64,000 nucleotides of DNA from UBA4874 sp002399435 (GTDB lineage: Bacteria > Bacillota > Clostridia > Caldicoprobacterales > DTU083). Shown here one piece after another: positions 32,901 to 41,697 of the stretch. The stretch lies in NCBI GenBank assembly GCA_036823195.1, contig DAISGI010000012.1:1-64000 (forward strand), in the 5' to 3' direction. Within the stretch, counting starts at the first letter, position 1; each line of letters starts with the position of its first letter. A program made the position numbers and the translations under genes. Below the pieces are notes generated by a model. The model was not told the DNA's origin. It did not search any database and worked only from the letters and a program-made list of their open reading frames with translations.

Positions 32901-34122
32901 GGGCATTCAGCTTGTTTTCAATCCGGTCGTATCCCCGGTCGATATGATGAACGTCCGTTACTTCTGTCATTCCGTCCGCATACAGGCCGGCCAGCAAAAG
33001 GGCGGCGCCTGCCCGCAGGTCCGTAGCCTGAACCACCGTCCCCGTCAGATGCGTCACACCTTCTATGACGGCACTGCGCCCTTCAATGCGGATATCGGCG
33101 CCCAGCCGTTTCAATTCGCTGACATGCATGAAACGATTCTCAAATACCGTTTCCGTTATCATGCTGGTACCAGGAACGGTACACAGAAGCGCCATCATCT
33201 GCGCCTGCATATCCGTTGGAAATCCCGGATACGGCAAGGTTTTCAGATCCAGCGGATTAAGCGGCCTGCCCGCCGATACCCGAATTCCTTCGTCCACCTG
33301 CTCAATCCGGGCTCCCGCTTCCTTCAACTTGGCTTCCACGGGCCGGATATGATCCTCGATGACATTGGTAAGAACGATATCCCCTCCGGTGATGACCGCG
33401 GCGGTCATAAAGGTACCCGCTTCAATCCGGTCGGGAATGATATTGTGAACCGCACCCTTCAGGTACCGGACTCCCTCTGTTTTAATGGTATCGGTACCCG
33501 CTCCCCGGACATGGCCTCCCATGGAATTGATAAAGTTTGCCAGATCGACGATCTCCGGCTCTTCCGCGGCATTCTCAATTACGGTCAGCCCGTCGGCCAA
33601 CGCTGCCGCCATCATAATGTTTTCCGTAGCTCCCACACTGGGGAAATCCAGATAAACCCTGCCTCCGGTCAGCTTGTCCGCATAGGCTTCTATATACCCA
33701 TGGCCAAGGGTGATATCCGCACCCATGGCGGAAAAACCCTTCAGATGCAGATCAATGGGACGCGTCCCGATGGCACACCCACCCGGCAGGGAGATCTTCA
33801 CATTCCCGAACCGGGCCAGAAGCGGCCCCATGATCAAAAAAGAGGCCCGCATCCTGCGAACCAGATCATAGGATGCCGACGCATTTTCAATATGATGATT
33901 ATCGATTTTCAGACAGTTTCCCTTGCTATCCACCTGGGAGCCAAAACATTCCAGCAGCTCACACATGACGGTCACATCTTCCAGCCGGGGGATGTCTTCC
34001 AGAATGCTGGTATCGTCCGTCAGAAGGGACGCTGCAATAATGGGCAGCACAGAATTTTTGGCGCCGCCGATGGCTACCGTACCCTTTAATGGATTGCTTT
34101 TCCTCACCAATAAACTGGCCAA
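32872..34122 (-). CDS. murA: UDP-N-acetylglucosamine 1-carboxyvinyltransferase MurA
   Basis: A 416-residue enzyme for the first committed step of peptidoglycan synthesis. Catalytic Cys116 (PGGCAIGTRPIDLHLKGF) is the fosfomycin-sensitive residue; the KN pair (22-23), DYxxLP-type TLPYPGFPTDMQAQ and the ENRFMHVSELKRLGADI loop are all present. I chose TTG at 34122 because GGAGGT lies six bases upstream; the ATG at 34137 has none. Next to ywmB, spoIID and spoIIQ this is the murAB-type copy of B. subtilis. Confidence 0.94.
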   Translation of the reverse strand: MASLLVRKSNPLKGTVAIGGAKNSVLPIIAASLLTDDTSILEDIPRLEDVTVMCELLECFGSQVDSKGNCLKIDNHHIENASASYDLVRRMRASFLIMGPLLARFGNVKISLPGGCAIGTRPIDLHLKGFSAMGADITLGHGYIEAYADKLTGGRVYLDFPSVGATENIMMAAALADGLTVIENAAEEPEIVDLANFINSMGGHVRGAGTDTIKTEGVRYLKGAVHNIIPDRIEAGTFMTAAVITGGDIVLTNVIEDHIRPVEAKLKEAGARIEQVDEGIRVSAGRPLNPLDLKTLPYPGFPTDMQAQMMALLCTVPGTSMITETVFENRFMHVSELKRLGADIRIEGRSAVIEGVTHLTGTVVQATDLRAGAALLLAGLYADGMTEVTDVHHIDRGYDRIENKLNALGANIERLS

Positions 34123-34172
34123 GCCTACACCTCCCATCCATTCATATTATGTATCACAGCCTCTGTCCGTAC

Positions 34173-34976
34173 CTAATATGGAATGGAGATCACCGGCGTG
34201 CCCAGCCAGAGATAGGTCCTGCCCTCATAATCATTGTACCGCAGCGCCACGTTGAGGTTGATCCGTTTTCCGCCGGAATGCAGCTCACAGGGAATCCTGT
34301 CACTGTATCCTGTTTTACTGATCCATCCGGCATCCCGGATCTCCTCCTCCATCTCTCCGTCCAGTCCCCGGAATATCTGCCCCGCGATCTGCTCCATCCG
34401 CCCCGTATCCAGTTTCCCGGGAAGGACCGAGGTATAGGTCGTCCGGATGCAGGATCCGGATCGAAACCGCTTCAGCAGCCTTTCCATTGCAAAAAAAACA
34501 GCCTTCTCCTTCCTTTCGCCCCGGACATCCCGGGTTGAGGCATCCGCCGCCAGGTAAGTCTGGTCTCCGCTGTGGAAAGTAAGGGTGGCACGATCCCCGT
34601 CCTGCTCCAGGGAAAGAACCACCTGGCGCATCGAATCCGTCTCATCCGGTCGGATCTCCGCCTTTTGAGCCGCACTGCCCCAAGTATTCCGGACTTCCCG
34701 GGCCAGCTCCTCCAATTCAGGCAGGGACATTGATCCATCCTTCACAAGGGCCCATCCGCTCATCTGTATCTGAAGCAGGGAACCTCCTGCCAGTTTCACC
34801 TGGTCCCGGATGGGCGACACCTCTTTCTCCGATGAACCCATCGGGGCCGAACCGCGTGATCCCCGGGCAGATCCGTTTTTCGAAAACCAGGAACCGGCAC
34901 CAGCGGCAAATCCCGGCACTGCTGCAACTGCCAGCAAAATCAGGACTATACAAAGGTTCGAAATTTTTCTTTTCAT
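34173..34976 (-). CDS. ywmB: YwmB-family exported protein
   Basis: A 267-residue protein with an N-terminal signal sequence (about residues 8-27, ending AGAGS) and no further membrane segment. It matches the YwmB family of TATA-box-binding-like fold proteins found upstream of murA in spore formers; function is unknown. The C-terminal end (RINLNVALRYNDYEGRTYLWLGTPVI) is the most conserved part. ATG at 34976 follows GAGG by eight bases. It lies 50 bases before murA and is probably cotranscribed. Confidence 0.8.
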   Translation of the reverse strand: MKRKISNLCIVLILLAVAAVPGFAAGAGSWFSKNGSARGSRGSAPMGSSEKEVSPIRDQVKLAGGSLLQIQMSGWALVKDGSMSLPELEELAREVRNTWGSAAQKAEIRPDETDSMRQVVLSLEQDGDRATLTFHSGDQTYLAADASTRDVRGERKEKAVFFAMERLLKRFRSGSCIRTTYTSVLPGKLDTGRMEQIAGQIFRGLDGEMEEEIRDAGWISKTGYSDRIPCELHSGGKRINLNVALRYNDYEGRTYLWLGTPVISIPY

Positions 34977-35110
34977 CCTGCGCACCTCACTTATGGAATG
35001 GCATGTCTATCTCCATTATTGCCGGTGCAGACGACTTGTATACCCTGTTTCTTCTATATATATCGGTTCTGTGATACATCGGACCCCATGGGCCCCCGGA
35101 CGGTCCTGAT

Positions 35111-35740
35111 TTATTTCGTGCCGAACAGCCGGTCTCCGGCATCCCCCAGTCCGGGAATGATGTATCCGTGGTCATTCAGCTTCTCATCCACAGCGGCTGC
35201 ATAGATATCCACATCGCCATGCTCCCGCTGAAGTCTGGCAATGCCCTCCGGAGCGGCGATCAGGCAGACCAGCTTGATGCTTTTTGCTCCCCTTTGCTTC
35301 AAAAAACCAATGGCTGCCGAAGCGGAACCCCCGGTGGCCAGCATGGGATCCACAACGATCAGGTCCCTTTCCTCCACATCGGTGGGCAGTTTGCAGTAGT
35401 ACTCCACCGGTTCCAGTGTCTCCGGATCCCGGTACAATCCAATGTGACCCACTTTGGCAGTGGGAATCAGCGTTGTCATCCCGTTGACCATCCCAAGGCC
35501 GGCCCGGAGAATTGGTATTACTCCCAGCTTCTTTCCGGCAATGGTCTGGCATTTGGCTTTCCCGATGGGCGTTTCCACCTCAATATCCTCCAAAGGCAGA
35601 TCCCGTGTTACCTCATAAGCCATCAACAGGGAGACTTCCTCCACCAGTTCCCGGAATTCCTTCACACCCGTATTCCTATCCCGGATCAGAGTCAGCTTAT
35701 GTTGGATCAACGGATGGTTCATCACATGTACATTTGACAT
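35111..35740 (-). CDS. upp: Uracil phosphoribosyltransferase
   Basis: A 209-residue salvage enzyme that makes UMP from uracil and PRPP. The PRPP loop VDPMLATGGSASAA (about 128-141), the N-terminal HPLIQHKLTLIRD and the uracil-binding GYIIPGLGDAGDRLFGT end are diagnostic and complete. ATG at 35740 with AAGGAGG upstream. It follows rpiA by about 110 bases; both draw on pentose phosphates. Confidence 0.97.
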   Translation of the reverse strand: MSNVHVMNHPLIQHKLTLIRDRNTGVKEFRELVEEVSLLMAYEVTRDLPLEDIEVETPIGKAKCQTIAGKKLGVIPILRAGLGMVNGMTTLIPTAKVGHIGLYRDPETLEPVEYYCKLPTDVEERDLIVVDPMLATGGSASAAIGFLKQRGAKSIKLVCLIAAPEGIARLQREHGDVDIYAAAVDEKLNDHGYIIPGLGDAGDRLFGTK

Positions 35741-35850
35741 ATTTTTCCTCCTTGCGTGGAAAATACAGTTACTGCACCTTCCCAATGTAATCCGCGAAAG
35801 CAAGCCAGAGCTTTTGGGATATCAAAAGTCCACCATTCCGACAGACAAAA

Positions 35851-36555
35851 TCACTCTTCCGGAAGCAGGACACGGACCGAATCCGCCGAACCGATCAGGG
35901 CTTTTTTGGCCATACCCAAAAACAGCCCGGTCTCCAGAAGACCGGGTATCTTTTTCAGCTGGATATCGAGAAGCTCCAAATCCTCCGGAGCCGTCTGAAA
36001 CGTAATATCCAATATAAAATTGCCGTTTTCCGTAATAACCGGGCCGTCCTTACAGACCGCCATGCGGACACTCGGGGTACCCCCCAGACTGCGGATCCTT
36101 TTTTCCGCAAGGGACAGCGCAGCCGGAATCACCTCCACCGGCAACGGATAATGCATGCACAATCCGGAAACCAATTTGCTTTCATCCGCAATCAAAATAA
36201 ATTCATCCGCCATAGAGGCAATGACCTTTTCGCAGGTATGCGCGCCTCCCCCGCCCTTTATGGCATTCAGGGAAGGATCGATCTCATCGGCTCCATCCAC
36301 CGCAAGATCCAGATGATCCAGCGTCATGCTGTCCATCATGGGGATCCCGCTGCGATGACACAACAGCCTGGTATAATAGGAAGTCGCGGCGCCCCGTATC
36401 TGCCATCCCTGACGGACCCTGCGCCCAAGCTCCCCAATAAAAAAGGCGACTGTGGATCCTGTGCCAATGCCGATCTGCATGCCGTCCTTTACAAAATCCA
36501 CGGCTTTTCTGCCAACCAATCGTTTCGACTGCGTATTTGCGGAAACTGATTTCAA
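35851..36555 (-). CDS. rpiA: Ribose-5-phosphate isomerase A
   Basis: A 234-residue enzyme interconverting ribose-5-phosphate and ribulose-5-phosphate. The family motifs GIGTGSTV, DGADEID and KGGGGAHTCEK are present; the catalytic Asp, Lys and Glu are kept although the usual Arg in the last motif is Cys. The start is TTG after GAGGTAGGA. In most Clostridia rpiB sits at this place between ywlE and upp; here an RpiA-type gene occupies it. Confidence 0.93.
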   Translation of the reverse strand: MKSVSANTQSKRLVGRKAVDFVKDGMQIGIGTGSTVAFFIGELGRRVRQGWQIRGAATSYYTRLLCHRSGIPMMDSMTLDHLDLAVDGADEIDPSLNAIKGGGGAHTCEKVIASMADEFILIADESKLVSGLCMHYPLPVEVIPAALSLAEKRIRSLGGTPSVRMAVCKDGPVITENGNFILDITFQTAPEDLELLDIQLKKIPGLLETGLFLGMAKKALIGSADSVRVLLPEE

Positions 36556-36638
36556 TCCTGTTCCTACCTCATTTCCAAGTCTCTGTACTTACCAATGTTA
36601 CATTATATAATATCGGCTATTTGAAGTCCACATAAATT

Positions 36639-37112
36639 TCAGGGCTTTTTCGGATCCGAAAAGGTCCGGCCCCATTTCTCAATGATTTCCCCCAAGGCAT
36701 TGCGGATTTCCTCCCTGGTACGGCGGTAAACATCCACCGGCCGGCCATAGGGATCCAAAATATCCCTTCCGGAGACTCCGGCATATTCCTTCAGGGTATG
36801 GACTCTTTCCCGGACAAAAGGATACCGGGACAGCACCGCAGCTTTGTTTCCTTCCGTCATGGCAAGAATGACATCCGCTTCCTTCAGCAGCTTTTCATTC
36901 AAGGGGCTGGACCGGTGACCGCTCAGGTCCATTCCTGCTTCCTTCAGGACTGCCACCGCCGGAGGACTTGCTTTTTCCCCCGGCAAAGCGGCAATGCCTG
37001 CAGAACGGATATGGAAACCTGTCATTCCCTTCCTTTTCAGCATGGTCCGCAGCATCTCCTCCGCCATGGCACTTCGGCAGGTATTGCCGGTACAGACAAA
37101 AAGAATGTTCAA
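36639..37112 (-). CDS. ywlE: Low-molecular-weight protein arginine phosphatase (YwlE type)
   Basis: A 157-residue LMW phosphatase. The P-loop is CTGNTCRS with Cys7 and Thr11; Thr at this position (instead of Ile/Leu) is what makes YwlE specific for phospho-arginine. The general acid is in LDPYGRPVDVY. I chose TTG at 37112, ten bases after AAGGAG, which also restores B. subtilis numbering; GTG at 37121 is too close to the ribosome site. No mcsB kinase is in the window. It follows ywlC by 14 bases. Confidence 0.88.
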   Translation of the reverse strand: MNILFVCTGNTCRSAMAEEMLRTMLKRKGMTGFHIRSAGIAALPGEKASPPAVAVLKEAGMDLSGHRSSPLNEKLLKEADVILAMTEGNKAAVLSRYPFVRERVHTLKEYAGVSGRDILDPYGRPVDVYRRTREEIRNALGEIIEKWGRTFSDPKKP

Positions 37113-37126
37113 TGCCGACACGCTCC

Positions 37127-38179
37127 TTACACGTCAATAATATGAAAGCCGGCAGCACGGGTCATCCGATTCATGACGGCAAGTCCTTCATCATGATCCT
37201 CCACACCTTCTGCCAGAATCTGATCCACTCCCAAATGGTCCATTTCCCGAAACAGTGAAAAGAGACTGGCTGCCAGCTGGGCCGGGTGCTTCCGGCTGCC
37301 CATGGTCCGCACAATTCCGGCTGTATAATGTCCCATGGTCTCATCCGTTGCCAGGATCCCGATCCGTTTCCCGTCCACCTGCAGCCGGCAGACTTCCTGC
37401 TCCACATATCGGGCCAGCTTGTCCGGATCCCCGCGGACAATGGTAACCGGTGCTTTTGGCGCATAGTGCTTATATTTCATGCCGGGGGATTTTACTTTCT
37501 GTCCGTCCGCAATCGGCTTCATGACATGGGGGTCTACCCGTACCGGTCCAATGACCTTTTCCAGCATTTCCGAAGTAACCCCGCCGGGTCGGAGAATCAC
37601 CGGGATTTCACCGGTCATGTCCAATACCGTGGACTCCACTCCCACATTCGCTTTTCCCCCGTCCAGTATCAGAGGAATCCGGCCATTCATATCCTCCAGG
37701 ACATGTTTTGCTTCCGTGGGGCTGGGACGGCCGGACCGATTTGCACTGGGCGCGGCAATCGGGACTCCGGACAGCCGGATCAGCTCCCGGGCCACCGGGT
37801 GGGAGGGCATCCGCACTCCCACCGTATCCAGTCCGGCGGATACCACCGCCGGTATCTTTGCTGTTTTCTCCAGAATCATGGTCATTGGTCCCGGCCAGAA
37901 AGCTTCCGCCAGAATCCTTGCCTTTTCGGGGATCCCGGTTACCAGGGCATCCCATTGGGAAAGGTTTTCAATATGTACAATCAGCGGATTGTCGCCTGGC
38001 CTTCCCTTTGCCTCAAAAATACCTTTTACCGCTTTCCCGTCCAGGGCATTTGCACCCAGACCATATACCGTTTCCGTCGGAAAAGCCACCACTTCCCCGC
38101 GGCGGATCCTCTCCGCAGCCTCGGCCATCTCCCGCCTGCAGCGGATGGGATCCTCTATTTTCAGAACCTGTGTTTCCAT
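37127..38179 (-). CDS. ywlC: L-threonylcarbamoyladenylate synthase (Sua5/YwlC)
   Basis: A 350-residue enzyme making threonylcarbamoyl-AMP from Thr, bicarbonate and ATP for the t6A37 modification of ANN-decoding tRNAs. The YrdC domain (about 1-205; KGRPGDNPLIVHI, PSHPVARELIRLSGVPIAAPSANRSGRPSPT) is joined by a linker with the conserved PGMKYKHYAPKAP to a C-terminal Sua5 domain. This is the long form. ATG at 38179 follows GGGAGA. It precedes ywlE. Confidence 0.95.
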   Translation of the reverse strand: METQVLKIEDPIRCRREMAEAAERIRRGEVVAFPTETVYGLGANALDGKAVKGIFEAKGRPGDNPLIVHIENLSQWDALVTGIPEKARILAEAFWPGPMTMILEKTAKIPAVVSAGLDTVGVRMPSHPVARELIRLSGVPIAAPSANRSGRPSPTEAKHVLEDMNGRIPLILDGGKANVGVESTVLDMTGEIPVILRPGGVTSEMLEKVIGPVRVDPHVMKPIADGQKVKSPGMKYKHYAPKAPVTIVRGDPDKLARYVEQEVCRLQVDGKRIGILATDETMGHYTAGIVRTMGSRKHPAQLAASLFSLFREMDHLGVDQILAEGVEDHDEGLAVMNRMTRAAGFHIIDV

Positions 38180-38294
38180 TCTGTCTTCTCCCTGTAGTCC
38201 TGTTTATTTATTTTACTGATCTCTTTCCATCCACTTTCTTCGGCCCATTCATCCTTTTCTCCATCCATATCTCTCCTCCATGCTCCCATGGATA

Positions 38295-38368
38295 CCAAAG
38301 GTTGAGCAACTTTCATTCATATCCATGAATGCCAAAGGTTAGACAACTTCCATCCATATCCACGAATG
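38295..38368. repeat. Two tandem 37-bp repeats after prfA
   Basis: Copies 38295-38331 and 38332-38368 share about 85% identity. Each contains a CATTCAT/ATGAATG-type hairpin on the minus strand without a T-run, so it is not an evident terminator. They begin 15 bases after the prfA stop. Confidence 0.85.
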
Positions 38369-38382
38369 CCAGGGGACGAAAA

Positions 38383-39465
38383 TCAGCCGTGCCGTCCGGT
38401 TTCCAGATTCTTCAGCTTTTTCGTCTGTTCAGCAGAAATCAGCGCATCCAGCATTTCATCCAGATCCCCGTCCAGAAAATCATCCAGCTGGTGAATGGTC
38501 CTGCCAATCCGGTGATCGGTCACCCGCCCCTGGGAATAATTGTAGGTGCGGATCCGTTCACTGCGATCCCCCGTTCCAATCTGACTCCTGCGGTTCTGTG
38601 CATATTCAGATTCCTTTTCCTGCGTAGCCTGGTCCAGCAGACGGGATCGCAGCACGCGAATGGCCTTTTCCTTGTTTTTCAGCTGGGATTTCTCATCCTG
38701 GCATGTCACCACCATTCCGGTGGGAATATGGGTGACCCGAACGGCAGAATCCGTGGTATTGACGCTTTGCCCGCCATGCCCTGTGGACCGGTAGACGTCG
38801 ATCCGCAGGTCATTGGGATTGATTTCGACGTCCACTTCCTCCGCCTCCGGCAAAACGGCAACCGTGGCAGTAGAGGTATGAATCCTGCCGCCGGACTCCG
38901 TCACAGGCACGCGCTGCACCCTGTGCACCCCGCTTTCGTATTTCAGACGGCTGTAGGCTCCCTTCCCCTCCACGATATAAATCAGTTCCTTGACCCCTCC
39001 GATGTCCGTATAGCTGGCACTGGTGACGACAATCTTCCAGCCCTTCCGTTCGGCATAGCGGCTGTACATCCGGAACAACACGGCCCCGAACAGCGCCGCC
39101 TCTTCCCCGCCGGCACCGCTGCGGATTTCCATGACGACATTCTTTTCATCCATGGGATCCCGGGGCAGAAGAAGCAGTTTTATTTCATGAAGCAATGCAT
39201 CCGCTTTTTCCTTCAGATCCTTTTTCTCCTGCTCTGCGATCGCCCGCAGTTCCCTGTCATGGGTACTGTGCAGCAGTTCCTCCGTATCCTCTTCCTCTTT
39301 CTCCGTTTTCCGGTACTGCCGATAGCGAACCACGATCTCCTCCAGGGAAGCGTGCTCCCGGACCAGGCGCTGCCATTCCTCCTGCCGGCTGATTACATCC
39401 GGATCAGCAAGGAGTTGACTCAGTTCCTCATATCGGTCTTCCATAAATCCCAATTTGTCAAACAT
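38383..39465 (-). CDS. prfA: Peptide chain release factor 1
   Basis: A 360-residue class I release factor reading UAA and UAG. The codon-recognition motif PVT (187-189) is of the RF1 PxT type and the catalytic GGQ (231-233) lies in STGHGGQSVN; its Gln is the target of PrmC, encoded by the overlapping upstream gene. ATG at 39465 with GGGAG upstream. Overlaps the end of prmC by eight bases. Confidence 0.97.
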   Translation of the reverse strand: MFDKLGFMEDRYEELSQLLADPDVISRQEEWQRLVREHASLEEIVVRYRQYRKTEKEEEDTEELLHSTHDRELRAIAEQEKKDLKEKADALLHEIKLLLLPRDPMDEKNVVMEIRSGAGGEEAALFGAVLFRMYSRYAERKGWKIVVTSASYTDIGGVKELIYIVEGKGAYSRLKYESGVHRVQRVPVTESGGRIHTSTATVAVLPEAEEVDVEINPNDLRIDVYRSTGHGGQSVNTTDSAVRVTHIPTGMVVTCQDEKSQLKNKEKAIRVLRSRLLDQATQEKESEYAQNRRSQIGTGDRSERIRTYNYSQGRVTDHRIGRTIHQLDDFLDGDLDEMLDALISAEQTKKLKNLETGRHG

Positions 39466-40348
39466 TTGATTCTCCCTGCCTTTTCAAGAATATCGCCACC
39501 CGTTCCATCCCTGCCAGGTCCTTGCGAATCCCGCCCAGGGTATAGTTTCCTGTCTGCAAAAAGATATCCTGAACCTGTGGACTCTGGCCATATCCCATTT
39601 CCACCGCGACCAGGCCGTCCCGATTCAAAAAGGGAGAAGCTGCCCGGGCTATTCTCCGATAATAGCCCAGGCCGTCTTCTCCCCCATCCAGGGCAACCCT
39701 GGGCTCGTAATCCCGGACCTCCGTCATTAATCCACCGATCTCACCGGTGGGAATGTAGGGCGGATTGGAGACAATCCCATCAAAGCGGTCCTTTCCGCCG
39801 GGGCCCTCCAGGGCGCAGAACAAATCCCCCTGCAAAAACCGGATCCGGTCCGCCACGCCGTTCTGCACCGCATTCTCCCGTGCGGCAAGCAGGGCTTCCT
39901 CCCGGATATCCACTGCCGTGATCCGGGAAGCAGGCAAATAAAATGCCAGGCTGACTGCAATGGCGCCGCTTCCGGTGCCCAGGTCCAGAAGATGCACCGG
40001 CCCCGGCACTGATTTCCAATGATTCAACAGCCATTCCACCAGAATTTCCGTTTCCCACCGGGGGATCAGAACCCGGTCATCCACATGAAAAGGAAGTCCC
40101 ATAAACTCCCTGCTGCCAAGAATATACTGAATCGGCTCCCCCTTCCGACGCCGGTCCAGCATACTGCGAAAGGCAGACAGCTGCTCCCGGGACAATAGCT
40201 CATTGCCACGGATATACAGTTCGTGCCGCTGACATCCAAGGATATGGGACAACAACATCTCACATTCCAGCCGGGCAGACTCAGATGCCCTGCTTTGCAG
40301 CAACCGTTGGCCCGCCCTCAGGGCGTCCATCAAGCCCGGCTGTCCCAT
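39458..40348 (-). CDS. prmC: Release factor glutamine methyltransferase PrmC
   Basis: A 296-residue SAM-dependent enzyme that methylates the GGQ glutamine of release factors. It has an N-terminal helical domain, the SAM site LDLGTGSGAIA (about 121-131) and catalytic NPPY (195-198). The usual IPRPETE is IPRWETE, a Pro-to-Trp change. The ATG at 40348 has AAGGAG seven bases upstream, although this makes a 68-base overlap with the end of yqhQ; an internal ATG at 40330 lacks such a site. Confidence 0.95.
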   Translation of the reverse strand: MGQPGLMDALRAGQRLLQSRASESARLECEMLLSHILGCQRHELYIRGNELLSREQLSAFRSMLDRRRKGEPIQYILGSREFMGLPFHVDDRVLIPRWETEILVEWLLNHWKSVPGPVHLLDLGTGSGAIAVSLAFYLPASRITAVDIREEALLAARENAVQNGVADRIRFLQGDLFCALEGPGGKDRFDGIVSNPPYIPTGEIGGLMTEVRDYEPRVALDGGEDGLGYYRRIARAASPFLNRDGLVAVEMGYGQSPQVQDIFLQTGNYTLGGIRKDLAGMERVAIFLKRQGESNV

Positions 40349-41288
40349 CTGTTTTCTCTCCTTCCATGCCGCCGCTTTCCTTCACGCCCTCCGTAGCCGC
40401 CACAAAGGCACGGATCGCCACCTCCAGCTGCTGATCGTCCGGCTCCCGGGTGGTCAGCTTTTGAAGCATCATCCCGGGATACAGGATGATCCGGATCGGC
40501 AGGGCATCGCTTCTCCCGGCAAGCCGTGTCACCTCATAGGACAGGCCCCCAACGACCGGGAGAAGCAGAATGCGGCTGAGCACGCGAAGGAAGATATTCT
40601 GCCATCCCAGGAAGGAAAACAAAAGAATGCTGATCAACATGACAGTCAGCAGGAATGCCGTGCCGCATCTGGGATGCAGGGTAGAATATTTCCGCGCATT
40701 CCCCGGCGTCAGCTCCTCTTCATGTTCATAGCAATGGATGGTTTTATGCTCCGCGCCATGGTATTCAAAAACCCTTCGGATGTCCTTCATCCGGGAAACA
40801 AGCGTTAAGTAAATCAGAAAAATCCCCAGGCGAAGAAATCCCTCCACTATATTCAGAATCACATGATTGGATATCCAGCGCCGGAGCAGACCGGACAGCA
40901 ATGCCGGCAAAAATACAAACAAAGCGATGGAAAAAATAACAGCAACCGTCACGGAGGAAGCGATCACGATATCGTCCAGACTTTTCCCCAATTTGTCCGA
41001 CAGGAAAGTTTCAAACCGGGAGGGCTTATATTCCTCTTCTTCGTCCCCATACAGGTCCGCCGACGTCAAAAGGGACTTTACGCCCAATACCATGGTCTCC
41101 GCAAAAGTAACGATCCCCCGCAGAATGGGCAGCTTCAATATGGGATACTTCTCCTTTGCAGTGGTTACGGCTGATTTCTTCACCTCAATGGATCCGTCGG
41201 ACCGTCTCACGGCAATGGCCATGGAATCAGGAGCTTTCATCATCACTCCCTCCATGACAGCCTGACCGCCAATCATACTCTTTCGCAT
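40281..41288 (-). CDS. yqhQ: DUF1385 membrane protein (YqhQ family)
   Basis: A 335-residue DUF1385 protein of unknown biochemical function. The N-terminal IGGQAVMEGVMMKAP motif, the EYHGAEHKTIHCYEH motif and HPRCGTAFLLTVMLIS are diagnostic. Three to five membrane helices lie at about 105-150 and 205-245. The last 40 residues are Gly/Glu-rich and look unstructured; they overlap prmC by 68 bases. In many Clostridia it likewise lies between rpmE and prmC. Confidence 0.9.
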   Translation of the reverse strand: MRKSMIGGQAVMEGVMMKAPDSMAIAVRRSDGSIEVKKSAVTTAKEKYPILKLPILRGIVTFAETMVLGVKSLLTSADLYGDEEEEYKPSRFETFLSDKLGKSLDDIVIASSVTVAVIFSIALFVFLPALLSGLLRRWISNHVILNIVEGFLRLGIFLIYLTLVSRMKDIRRVFEYHGAEHKTIHCYEHEEELTPGNARKYSTLHPRCGTAFLLTVMLISILLFSFLGWQNIFLRVLSRILLLPVVGGLSYEVTRLAGRSDALPIRIILYPGMMLQKLTTREPDDQQLEVAIRAFVAATEGVKESGGMEGEKTDGTAGLDGRPEGGPTVAAKQGI

Positions 41289-41303
41289 TCTTTCATCTCC
41301 CTA

Positions 41304-41338
41304 CAAAAAATACAGACCAGGGGAACCCCAATCTGTAC
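41304..41338 (-). terminator. Rho-independent terminator after rpmE
   Basis: Minus-strand TACAGA..GGGG/CCCC..TCTGTA interrupted stem with a two-base loop, followed by six T, about 15 bases after the rpmE stop. Confidence 0.85.
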
Positions 41339-41352
41339 TTTGTTTCGAAAAA

Positions 41353-41565
41353 TTACTTCTCGTCGGCGGACATTCCGTATCGCTTTCGGAACCGCTCCAC
41401 ACGTCCACCGGTATCCACCAGCTTTTGCTTTCCGGTAAAGAATGGATGGCATTTGGAACATATCTCAACCCGGAGCTCCTTCTGAGTGGAGCCGGTAACA
41501 AAAGTCTCCCCACAAGCACACTTTACCACTGCTTTTCCATATTTTGGATGAATGTTTGGCTTCAT
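41353..41565 (-). CDS. rpmE: 50S ribosomal protein L31 (zinc-binding form)
   Basis: A 70-residue L31 protein. Cys16, Cys18, Cys36 and Cys39 (CAC and CSKC) form the zinc site of the C+ paralogue, used when zinc is sufficient. ATG at 41565 follows AGAGGTG; a GTG nine bases earlier overlaps that site and is less likely. It follows rho and has its own terminator. Confidence 0.96.
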   Translation of the reverse strand: MKPNIHPKYGKAVVKCACGETFVTGSTQKELRVEICSKCHPFFTGKQKLVDTGGRVERFRKRYGMSADEK

Positions 41566-41697
41566 TGTCTTCACCTCTTTCGTGACAAAGCTTATTCCGT
41601 TTCCTGTTAAAACTGCTTGTTAGCCAATACCTGCAGCTTTCATAACTACCTCAGTATAACACAAGCGGCTGCTGCAATGCAACAATGATTTTTTGAT

